This document shows positions 24,036-30,431 of a stretch of 30,431 bases of DNA, piece by piece. Each line of letters opens with the position of its first letter. Positions within the stretch are counted from its first letter, which is position 1. Where the stretch lies: NCBI GenBank assembly GCA_029258695.1, contig JARIBR010000165.1:1-30431 (forward strand), read 5' to 3'. Below the pieces are notes generated by a model. The model had not been told where the DNA came from and made no database searches. It saw only the letters and a list, made by a program, of their open reading frames with translations. The position numbers were made by a program, and so were the translations under genes. Origin of the DNA: Quadrisphaera sp. (GTDB lineage Bacteria > Actinomycetota > Actinomycetes > Actinomycetales > Quadrisphaeraceae).

Positions 24036-24087
24036 ATGGTGCCTGAGGTTCTGATTGTTGACAATGGCGGGCGCGCGTCCCTAGCGT
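24036..24087. promoter_or_regulatory. Operator site 3 shared by two divergent, apparently leaderless promoters
   Basis: ATTGTTGACAAT (24054-24065) is the palindrome with one central change. Rightward, TTGACA (24058-24063), an 18-base spacer and TAGCGT (24082-24087) place the start point at GTG 24094. Leftward, TTGTCA (24064-24059), a 17-base spacer and CACCAT (24041-24036) place it at ATG 24029. Each start codon lies 7 bases after its -10, so both messages would be leaderless, and both -35 elements lie inside the operator. Confidence 0.65.
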
Positions 24088-24093
24088 GACCGC

Positions 24094-25086
24094 GTGAACG
24101 CCGCGGTGCCCGTCGTCGTCGTCCTGGCCACCGAGGCCGGCCCGCTGCCTCCCGAGCTGTCGGCGGCCCTGGGTGCCCTCGAGCCGCGCGTGCGGTGGCG
24201 GGTCACGGACGAGGACGGCCTGGCCGACGCCGTGGGCGGCGCCCACGCGCTGCTGCTGTGGGACTTCTTCTCCTCGGCGCTGGCCGGTGCGTGGGAGCGC
24301 TGTGACGTGCTCGAGTGGGTCCACGTCGCCGCGGCGGGCGTCGACACGCTGCTCTTCGACGAGCTGGTGGAGTCCTCCGTCGTCCTCACCAACGCCCGCG
24401 GCACGTTCGACCGGCCCATCGCGGAGTTCGTGCTGGCGAGCGTGCTGGCGCACGCGAAGCTCCTGCACCCCAGCCGCGACCTCCAGCGCCGCCGCGTCTG
24501 GCAGCACCGGGAGACCCGGTCCCTGGTGGGGCGGCGGGCCATGGTCGTCGGTGTCGGCGGCATCGGGCGCGAGAGCGCCCGGCTGCTCCGCGCGCTCGGG
24601 ATGACGGTGCTCGGAGCGGGACGGACCGAGCGGCAGCAGGACCCGGACTTCGACCGCGTGGTGGCCAGCACCGACCTGGCGGCCCACCTCGGCGGCGTCG
24701 ACTACCTCGTCAACGCCGCACCGCTGACACCCGCCACGACCGGTCTGATCGACGCCGCCGTGCTGGGGGCGCTGCCGGCCGGTGCGCACCTGGTCAACGT
24801 CGGCCGCGGGCCCACGGTCGTCGAGGCCGACGTCGTCGACGCGCTGCGCGCCGGCCGGCTCGACGGGGCCAGCCTGGACGTCTTCGCCGTCGAGCCGCTG
24901 CCGGAGGGCTCGCCGCTGTGGGACCTCCCCGGCGTCGTGGTCTCGGCGCACCTCTCCGGTGACGTCGTGGGCTGGAAGGACGCGCTCGCCGAGCAGTTCG
25001 CCGCCAACCTGGAGCGGTGGCTGGACGGCCAGCCGCTGCTCACCGTCGTCGACAAGCGCCTCGGGTTCGCCGCGCCCCGTCCCTGA
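24094..25086 (+). CDS. D-2-hydroxyacid dehydrogenase family protein
   Basis: A 330-aa NAD(P)-dependent oxidoreductase that interconverts 2-oxo acids and D-2-hydroxy acids. Features: substrate-domain VHVAAAGVDTLLFDEL (76-91), nucleotide-binding GVGGIG (153-158), catalytic Arg 238 in NVGRGPTVVE, Glu 267 in DVFAVEPLPEGSPLW, and His 286 in SAHLSGD. The usual TPH triplet is SAH here, as in several glyoxylate/hydroxypyruvate-reductase-like members. It is divergent from the DoeA-like gene and shares operator site 3. It could reduce an oxo acid formed by the neighbouring aminotransferase. The GTG start is fixed by a leaderless promoter; ribosome-site sequence is absent. Confidence 0.9.
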   Translation: MNAAVPVVVVLATEAGPLPPELSAALGALEPRVRWRVTDEDGLADAVGGAHALLLWDFFSSALAGAWERCDVLEWVHVAAAGVDTLLFDELVESSVVLTNARGTFDRPIAEFVLASVLAHAKLLHPSRDLQRRRVWQHRETRSLVGRRAMVVGVGGIGRESARLLRALGMTVLGAGRTERQQDPDFDRVVASTDLAAHLGGVDYLVNAAPLTPATTGLIDAAVLGALPAGAHLVNVGRGPTVVEADVVDALRAGRLDGASLDVFAVEPLPEGSPLWDLPGVVVSAHLSGDVVGWKDALAEQFAANLERWLDGQPLLTVVDKRLGFAAPRP

Positions 25087-25102
25087 CCGCCGCGGCGGCG
25101 CT

Positions 25103-25141
25103 CCGGTGCCAGCCGGTGATCAAGTGACCGGCTGGCACCGG
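25103..25141. terminator. Bidirectional hairpin terminator
   Basis: CCGGTGCCAGCCGGT (25103-25117) and ACCGGCTGGCACCGG (25127-25141) form a perfect 15-bp stem with a 9-base loop, between the convergent D-2-hydroxyacid dehydrogenase and tartrate dehydrogenase genes. Confidence 0.85.
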
Positions 25142-25145
25142 TCGC

Positions 25146-26210
25146 TCACCCGCAGCGCTCGAGGACGGCGTCGGTCATCTCGCGCGTCGACGCGGACCCG
25201 CCGAGGTCGCGGGTGCGCACGCCGCTGCCCAGCGCGGACTCGAACGCACCGGTGAGCGCCGCGGCCGCCTCGGGCTCGCCGAGGTGGTCGAGCATCATCG
25301 ACGCGGCCCACAGCGTCCCGACGGGGTTGGCGACGCCCTGGCCGGCGATGTCGGGCGCCGACCCGTGCACGGGCTCGAACATCGAGGGGTAGCGGCGCGG
25401 AGGGTTGAGGTTGGCGCTGGGCGCGACGCCGATGGAGCCGGCGACCGCGGCGGCGAGGTCGGAGAGGATGTCGCCGAAGAGGTTCGAGGCGACGATGACG
25501 TCGAGGCTGCGCGGCGCCAGGACCATGCGTGCGGCGAGCGCGTCGATCAGCACCTTCTCCAGCCGCACCCTCTCGTCGCCCGCCTCCGTGACCACCTCGG
25601 CGACGATCTCGTCCCAGAACGGCATGGTGTGGATGATGCCGTTGGACTTCGTCGCCGAGACGAGGCGCCCGCTGCGGCGCTGGGCCTGCTCGACCGCGAA
25701 CTGCGCCACCCGTCGCACCCCGGTTCGGGTGAACACGGACTCCTGGATGGCGGCCTCGGTCGGCAGCCCGCGGTGGGTGCGCCCCCCGATCTCGGAGTAC
25801 TCGCCCTCCACGTTCTCGCGCACCACCACGACGTCCACCTCGTCCACCCCGGTGAGCGGGGAGGTGACGCCGGGCAGGATCCTCATCGGCCGCAGGTTGA
25901 CGTACTGGTCGAACTGCCGACGGATGGGGATGAGCAGGCCCCACAGGGTGGCGTCGTCGGGGATGTCCACCGCACCGACCGCTCCCAGGAGGACCGCGTC
26001 CCCGCTGGAGAGCTGCTCGACGCCGTCGACGGGCATCATCGAGCCGGTGCGGCGGTAGTGGTCCGAGCCCCAGTCCCGGTGGCGCCAGGTGACGGTGAAG
26101 CCGTGGCTCTCGGCGAGCCGGTCCACGCACTCCATCGCCGCGGGCACCACCTCGAGGCCGATGCCGTCACCGGGGATGACGTCGACGGTGTACCTGCCGG
26201 GGGCGCTCAT
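25146..26210 (-). CDS. Tartrate dehydrogenase/D-malate dehydrogenase (decarboxylating)-like enzyme
   Basis: A 354-aa member of the isopropylmalate/isocitrate dehydrogenase superfamily, which oxidises a 2-hydroxy acid bearing a 3-carboxyl group, with or without loss of CO2. Motifs: IPGDGIG (12-18), the NLRP loop in QYVNLRPMRILPG (102-114), RENVEGEYSEIGGR (131-144) with the catalytic Tyr region, Lys 188 in TKSNG, metal ligands in SNLFGDILSD (242-251) and EPVHGSAPDIAGQG (279-292). The EGEYSEIGG and NLRP forms match tartrate/D-malate dehydrogenases (TtuC/DmlA) better than LeuB. It starts at ATG 26210 after AAAGGAG (26225-26219), and operator site 4 is 13 bases upstream. It thus belongs to the regulon. 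Confidence 0.9.
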   Translation of the reverse strand: MSAPGRYTVDVIPGDGIGLEVVPAAMECVDRLAESHGFTVTWRHRDWGSDHYRRTGSMMPVDGVEQLSSGDAVLLGAVGAVDIPDDATLWGLLIPIRRQFDQYVNLRPMRILPGVTSPLTGVDEVDVVVVRENVEGEYSEIGGRTHRGLPTEAAIQESVFTRTGVRRVAQFAVEQAQRRSGRLVSATKSNGIIHTMPFWDEIVAEVVTEAGDERVRLEKVLIDALAARMVLAPRSLDVIVASNLFGDILSDLAAAVAGSIGVAPSANLNPPRRYPSMFEPVHGSAPDIAGQGVANPVGTLWAASMMLDHLGEPEAAAALTGAFESALGSGVRTRDLGGSASTREMTDAVLERCG

Positions 26211-26222
26211 AGGGTTTGCTCC

Positions 26223-26234
26223 TTTGTCGACAAT
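26223..26234 (-). promoter_or_regulatory. Operator site 4 upstream of the tartrate dehydrogenase-like gene
   Basis: On the minus strand this reads ATTGTCGACAAA, containing the perfect TTGTCGACAA (26224-26233). The ribosome site AAAGGAG overlaps its end. A possible -10, TAGGGT (26253-26248), lies upstream without a convincing -35, which would put the operator just after the transcription start. The preceding context (CAGATTGTCGACAAA) matches the other three sites. Confidence 0.75.
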
Positions 26235-26333
26235 CTGATGGTGAGCGACCCTATCGCTGCCCGAGCGCCGACGTCCGCGGGCTCGTCCACGGCTCGGGAC
26301 CTGCGCCACCTCCCGACGGTGTGGACGCGGACC

Positions 26334-27578
26334 TCAGACCGGGAAGACCTCGGGGAGAGCCGCGGGCGCCCGCCGGCTCAGCAGCTCTGCCCCGTCCTCG
26401 CGGACGACGACGTCCTCCTCACCGACCATGCCCCGCCCCGGCGAGATCACGAGCTCGGGCTCCAGGCTCAGCACCATGCCGGGGCGGAGGACGGTGGCGT
26501 CCCCGATGCGGTGGGAGGGCGGTTCCGTCAGCTGCATGCCCACGCCGTGGCCCATGCGACCGAGGGAGCCCGCCGTGAAGCCGGCGTCGAGGACCCGGTT
26601 CCTCATCGCCACGAAGACGTCCTCGCAGGTAGCGCCCGGTCGTGCGGCCTCGAGGCCGGCGTCGGTGGCCCCGCGCAAGGCCTCGTGGGCCCTGCGCACC
26701 GGGCCGCTCGCCGCCCCGATCGAGTAGTTGCGGTCGAAGTCGCAGAAGTAACCGTCGAACGTGGCGCCGGTGTCGAGCATGAGGACGTCGCCGGGTCGCG
26801 GGGTGCTGGACCCCGGCGGCGAGATGACGTCCTCGTATCCACCTGGCGAGCAGGCCCCGACGAGGTAGGGGACGTCGTCGGCGCCTGCGGCGAGGAGGGC
26901 GGTCCGGAACCGCCGGAAGAGCTCGGAGAGCGGCTGCTCCGCCTCGACGAGGGCGGGGACCTGGTCGAAAACGTCGGACGCGACCTGGCAGACGTGGCGG
27001 ATCTTGTCGATCTCTGCCTCCGACTTCACCATCCGCAGACCGCTGACCAGGCCGGAGACGTCCGTGAAGGCCGCCGCGGGCAGCTCGCGCCGGAGCCTGT
27101 CCAGGTCGTCCAGGGGCATCCGCACCGTCGTCTCGGGCCCCCGAGGAAGACCCACCACCGCTGAGCGGGTCGCCGGGCTCGGCGTCGAGCCGACGGAGAC
27201 GACCTCTCGCAGGGTCTCGGCCAGCAGGGTGACGCCCTCGTCCTCCGGCCGCGGCGAGGGCCAGCTCCGGACGTCGTCGACCCACGTGCTCCTCATGAGC
27301 GACGCGCCGATCTCGGGGACCACGGCGACGGGCCTGCCGTGGCGGGGCACCACGAGGAACCACGGCCTGGTCGGGCTCTGCCAGAACGGTGTCGCGAACC
27401 CGGAGAAGTACCGGACCTCCGCCTCGGTGGTCAGCAGCATCGCGTCCACCCCCAGCTGCTGCATCCCGCGCTGGGCCCGCTCGAGGCGGTCCTCGAGCTC
27501 GGAGACCTCGACGCCGCGAGGCGGGGGAGGACGCCGGGTCGGCGTCGTCGGGTCCTCGTCCGGGGGGCAGGTAGCCAT
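26334..27578 (-). CDS. M24-family metallopeptidase (Xaa-Pro dipeptidase/aminopeptidase-like)
   Basis: A 414-aa pita-bread metallopeptidase. Unlike the DoeA-like protein of this window it keeps the full metal site: Asp 269 in MLDTGATFDG, Asp 280 in CDFDR, His 344 in MGHGVGM, Glu 373 in SLEPE, and the Glu pair 387-388 in GEEDVV. The N-terminal domain (about 25-180) has SELEDRLERAQRGMQQLGVD and VRYFSGFATPFW. The start at ATG 27578 is the best fit to family length; the first 20 residues are Pro/Thr-rich, no ribosome site is visible, and an in-frame start further up would overlap the divergent ammonia-lyase gene. No regulon palindrome was found upstream. The substrate is a peptide or amide of unknown identity. 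Confidence 0.85.
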   Translation of the reverse strand: MATCPPDEDPTTPTRRPPPPRGVEVSELEDRLERAQRGMQQLGVDAMLLTTEAEVRYFSGFATPFWQSPTRPWFLVVPRHGRPVAVVPEIGASLMRSTWVDDVRSWPSPRPEDEGVTLLAETLREVVSVGSTPSPATRSAVVGLPRGPETTVRMPLDDLDRLRRELPAAAFTDVSGLVSGLRMVKSEAEIDKIRHVCQVASDVFDQVPALVEAEQPLSELFRRFRTALLAAGADDVPYLVGACSPGGYEDVISPPGSSTPRPGDVLMLDTGATFDGYFCDFDRNYSIGAASGPVRRAHEALRGATDAGLEAARPGATCEDVFVAMRNRVLDAGFTAGSLGRMGHGVGMQLTEPPSHRIGDATVLRPGMVLSLEPELVISPGRGMVGEEDVVVREDGAELLSRRAPAALPEVFPV

Positions 27579-27681
27579 CCGGACAGTCTCGGGCGTCCTG
27601 GAGCCGCTGACCGCCACGAGCACCGGGGGCAGCGACGTCCCTCGCTCCACGGCGGCGAGGTGCGGCTGAGAACCTGACCCC

Positions 27682-28881
27682 GTGACGCCGACCTCCATCG
27701 CGCCCGGCTCGTGGCACCTCAACCCCGACGCGAGGAGGTGGACGTGCCGGCCGACCGCTGGTGACGTCCGCGCCTTCCACGACGGCCTGCCCGGCTATGC
27801 CGCGACCCCGGTCGTCGACCTGCCTGCCGTCGCCGCACGGCTCGGGGTGGGGCGCGTGGTGGTCAAGGACGAGTCCTCGCGCCTGGGGCTCCCGTCCTTC
27901 AAAGGCCTCGGGGCCTCCTACGCGATGTACCGCGTCGTCTGCCAGCGCGCGCGCCGGACCATCCTCCCCGCGAGCTGGGACAGCCTCCGTGAGGTCGTGG
28001 CGGCCCTCGGGCCGCTGGAGCTCGTCACCGCCACGGACGGCAACCACGGCCGCGCCGTCGCCCGGTTCGCCCGCCTGCTCGGGGCCCCCGCCCACGTCTT
28101 CGTGCCCGACGTCGTCACCCCGTCCCTCGTCCGCTCCATCGAGGGAGAGGGCGCCCGGGTCTCCGTCGTGCCCGTGGACTACGACGAGGCCGTGCTGCTG
28201 GCCGCAGAGGCCGCCGAGCAGCAGCCCGGAGCGGCCCTCGTGCAGGACACCGCGTGGCCCGGCTACGAGCAGGTGCCCCAGTGGATCGTCGACGGGTACT
28301 CGACCCTCCTCGCCGAGCTGGACGACCAGCTCGCGCTCGCCTCCCACGAGCACGTCGGCCGCGGGGAGCACAGCAGGACGGTCGTCGTGGTCCCCATGGG
28401 CGTCGGCTCGCTCGCCCAGGCGGTGGTCACGCACTACCGCAGCCACCCGCGCTCGGCCTCCGTCGCGGTCCTGGGCGTGGAACCCGACACCGCCGCATGC
28501 GTCCAGACCAGCGTGCGCGCCGGCCGCGCCACCTCGGTCATCACGGCGACGACCATCATGGACGGCCTCAACTGCGGCACCCCGTCGTCGCTGGCGTGGC
28601 CCTCCCTCCGCGACGGCCTGGACGGCGTCGTCGCGGTCTCCGACGAGCAGGCCGCCGACGCCCTCGAGGCGCTGACGGCCCTCGACGTCGCGGCCGGCCC
28701 CTGCGGTGGCGCCACCCTGGCCGCCGCGAGCATCGCCGCGTCGGTCGTCGAGCTGCGGGAGAGCCTCGGCCTCACCGGCGAGAGCACCGTCGTCCTGCTC
28801 AACACCGAGGGGGCCCGACCTGGTCAGCCCGTCACGGGCGAGGACCAGCACCGCGCCGACCACCGGGCGACGACGGGCTAG
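27682..28881 (+). CDS. Diaminopropionate ammonia-lyase-like PLP enzyme
   Basis: A 399-aa fold-type II PLP enzyme. Features: FHDGLPGYAATPVVDLPAVA (32-51), the PLP lysine 74 in SFKGLGASYA, ATDGNHGRAVA (117-127), a conserved QDTAWPGYEQVPQWIVDGY block (about 192-210), GVGSLAQAVV for phosphate/PLP contact, and TIMDGLNCGTPSSLAW. These match 2,3-diaminopropionate ammonia-lyase (YgeX-type), which converts the amino acid to pyruvate and two ammonia. Related threonine-dehydratase-like lyases (such as EutB of hydroxyectoine use) are in the same fold group but lack several of these blocks. GTG 27682 is the start, 103 bases from the divergent M24 gene. Its TAG shares CTAG with the stop of the convergent transporter gene. 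Confidence 0.85.
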   Translation: MTPTSIAPGSWHLNPDARRWTCRPTAGDVRAFHDGLPGYAATPVVDLPAVAARLGVGRVVVKDESSRLGLPSFKGLGASYAMYRVVCQRARRTILPASWDSLREVVAALGPLELVTATDGNHGRAVARFARLLGAPAHVFVPDVVTPSLVRSIEGEGARVSVVPVDYDEAVLLAAEAAEQQPGAALVQDTAWPGYEQVPQWIVDGYSTLLAELDDQLALASHEHVGRGEHSRTVVVVPMGVGSLAQAVVTHYRSHPRSASVAVLGVEPDTAACVQTSVRAGRATSVITATTIMDGLNCGTPSSLAWPSLRDGLDGVVAVSDEQAADALEALTALDVAAGPCGGATLAAASIAASVVELRESLGLTGESTVVLLNTEGARPGQPVTGEDQHRADHRATTG

Positions 28882-30431
28882 ATCACCAGGTCGAGTGCGA
28901 ACGGCCCGATGAGCACGGTGAACAGCGTGATGAGGATGATCCCCACGACGTTGAGCACCGCCCCGCCGCGCGCCATGTCCCCGATGGTCACGGCCCCGCT
29001 GCCGAACACGATCGCGTTGGGCGGGGTGCCGACGGGCAGCATGAACGCGCAGGTCGCCGCCAGGGCGGCCGGGATGAGCAGGGTCGTCGGGTCCACGCCG
29101 ATGCCGATGGCCACCCCGCCGAGCACGGGGATGAACGTCGCGGCGGTCGCGGTGTTGGACGTCAGCTCGGTGAGGAACAGCACGATGGCGACCACGGCGG
29201 CCAGCAGCAGGATGATCGGCAGCGCCCCCAGCCCGCTGACCTGCGTGCCGAACCACTCGTCGAGACCGGTCTCCGAGACGGCGGCGGCCAGGCTCAGGCC
29301 CCCGCCGAAGAGCAGCAGCACGCCCCACGGCAGGCCCTTCTCCGCGTCGTCCCAGTCGAGGACCATCGAGCCGCGCCGGTCCCCGGGCAGGATGAACAGC
29401 ACCGCCCCGGCGGCGATGGCGATGACGGTGTCGTCGAAGGAGTCGAGCCACGGCGCGGCGTCACCGATGGGCCCGATGCTCGCGAGCAGACCCGGGACCA
29501 CCCAGAAGAACGCCGCGGCGGCGAAGACGAGGGCCACCGTCTTCTCACCCTGGCTCACCGGCCCGAGCCTCCCGACCTCGTCGTCGATCATCTTCTTGCC
29601 GCCGGGCACCTCGGGGAGGTCGAAGCGGTAGAGCACCCGGGTGATGAGGACCCAGGCGATGGCGAGGAAGACGACGACGACGGGGACGCCGAGGAGCATC
29701 CACTCCACGAAACCGACGTCCTGGCCGAGCTGGTCGCTGAGGTAGCCCGCGACGATGGCGTTGGGCGGGCTGCCCAGGAGGGTGCCGAGCCCGCCGATGG
29801 ACGCCGACCACGCGATCGAGAGCACCAGGGCGACGCCGAAGACCCTGATGTCCTTGTCGTCGACGACGTCGGTGACCTTCGCCCCGGCGGCCATCTGCTC
29901 CGTGACGTCGCTGGCCGAGGCGCTCTCGCGCGAGCCGCTCTGCACCACCAGGGCCAGGACGCTGATCGCGATCGGCAGCATCATCAGCGTGGTCGCGGTG
30001 TTGGAGACCCACATCGACAGGAAGGCCGTCGAGATCATCATCCCGAGGATGATCCGGCGCGGCGCGGTGCCCACCCGGCGCAGCGTGAGCAGGGCGATGC
30101 GGCGGTGGAGGTTCCACTTCTGCATGGCGATGGCGATGAGGAAGCCGCCGAGGAAGAGGAAGACCACGGAGCTGGCGTAGGGGGCGGTCGCGTCGGCGAC
30201 GTCCTGGCTGGCGAAGAGGGGGAGCAGCGCGATCGGCAGCAGGGAGGTGACGGACAGCGGCACCGCCTCGGTGACCCACCACGTCGCCATGAGCGCACCG
30301 ATGGCCGCGACGGCGCGGGCCTCGCCGGAGACGTCGGCCCCGGCCATGAGGAACCAGACCACGAGGGCGATGACGACGCCGAGGACCCGCCAGAGCCACG
30401 TGCGGGCCGGCGGACGCGTGGGCGCCGCTCC
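28878..30431 (-). CDS. DASS/SLC13-family dicarboxylate transporter, N-terminus beyond the window
   Basis: A sodium-coupled (or related) importer of di- or tricarboxylates such as succinate, malate, fumarate or tartrate. The frame stays open to base 30431 and the extra residues (PARTWLWRVLGVVIALVVWFL) read as a natural first helix, so only a short N-terminus is missing. Both conserved SNT/PPN modules are present: SNTATTLMMLPIA with GTLLGSPPNAIVAGYL in the first half, and LTSNTATAATFIPVL with MLPVGTPPNAIVFGSG in the second. About 11-13 membrane segments are visible. With the tartrate/malate dehydrogenase-like gene nearby, a C4-dicarboxylate substrate is likely. Its promoter lies outside the window, so regulon membership cannot be judged. 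Confidence 0.9.
   Translation of the reverse strand, partial: GAAPTRPPARTWLWRVLGVVIALVVWFLMAGADVSGEARAVAAIGALMATWWVTEAVPLSVTSLLPIALLPLFASQDVADATAPYASSVVFLFLGGFLIAIAMQKWNLHRRIALLTLRRVGTAPRRIILGMMISTAFLSMWVSNTATTLMMLPIAISVLALVVQSGSRESASASDVTEQMAAGAKVTDVVDDKDIRVFGVALVLSIAWSASIGGLGTLLGSPPNAIVAGYLSDQLGQDVGFVEWMLLGVPVVVVFLAIAWVLITRVLYRFDLPEVPGGKKMIDDEVGRLGPVSQGEKTVALVFAAAAFFWVVPGLLASIGPIGDAAPWLDSFDDTVIAIAAGAVLFILPGDRRGSMVLDWDDAEKGLPWGVLLLFGGGLSLAAAVSETGLDEWFGTQVSGLGALPIILLLAAVVAIVLFLTELTSNTATAATFIPVLGGVAIGIGVDPTTLLIPAALAATCAFMLPVGTPPNAIVFGSGAVTIGDMARGGAVLNVVGIILITLFTVLIGPFALDLVI

Noticed and set aside
26419..29451. A 1010-codon open frame on the minus strand
   Set aside because: It runs antisense through the ammonia-lyase gene and out of frame through the M24 and transporter genes; its translation is Arg/Gly/Asp-rich low complexity without any domain. 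It is a product of the high GC content.

Overview
The window comes from a very GC-rich bacterium with strong third-position G/C bias, many GTG starts, several apparently leaderless genes and long hairpin terminators without U-tracts. Protein families (DinB with the actinobacterial C-terminal extension, YtrA-type GntR-ABC operon, RsbW-like orphan ATPase, actinobacterial-style CPBP protease) point to Actinomycetota. A Kineosporiales-like organism is possible, but this is only an impression. No rRNA, tRNA, CRISPR array or transposase was recognised.

Region 1 (1-15010) is ordinary chromosome: the 3' part of a DNA polymerase IV gene; a three-gene YtrA-type regulator/ABC transporter operon with ATGA overlaps; a 540-bp convergent intergenic region full of palindromic and tandem repeats; a DHA2 drug-efflux permease; an SppA-like S49 peptidase; a DEAD-box RNA helicase with an RGG-rich tail; an orphan anti-sigma-type ATPase behind a palindrome-covered promoter; an MFS permease; a GNAT acetyltransferase; a lone CrtY-type lycopene cyclase whose end overlaps a convergent CPBP membrane protease gene; and an aldo/keto reductase.

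Region 2 (about 15259-26234) is the most interesting part. A ProP-like (MHS) symporter, a class III aminotransferase, a semialdehyde dehydrogenase, a GntR/FCD regulator, an M20 amidohydrolase, a class I-fold aminotransferase, a creatinase/ectoine-hydrolase-type M24 protein, a D-2-hydroxyacid dehydrogenase and a tartrate/D-malate dehydrogenase are tied together by four near-identical palindromes, consensus GATTGTYGACAAW, one in each promoter region (15293, 18101, 24054, 26223). The M24 protein resembles ectoine hydrolase (DoeA/EutD). With the symporter, the M20 enzyme, the aminotransferase and the dehydrogenase it would make a full route: ectoine uptake, ring opening to N-acetyl-diaminobutyrate, deacetylation, transamination to aspartate semialdehyde, oxidation to aspartate. 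The deacetylase family, the FCD regulator and the two extra dehydrogenases differ from described ectoine clusters, so this looks like a variant (hydroxy)ectoine catabolic regulon. The substrate is inferred, not shown; a GABA- or diamine-type substrate remains the main alternative.

Region 3 (26334-30431) holds a second M24 peptidase with an intact metal site, divergent from a diaminopropionate ammonia-lyase-like PLP enzyme, and a DASS/SLC13 dicarboxylate transporter that runs off the right edge. No copy of the palindrome was seen in the promoter regions visible here.
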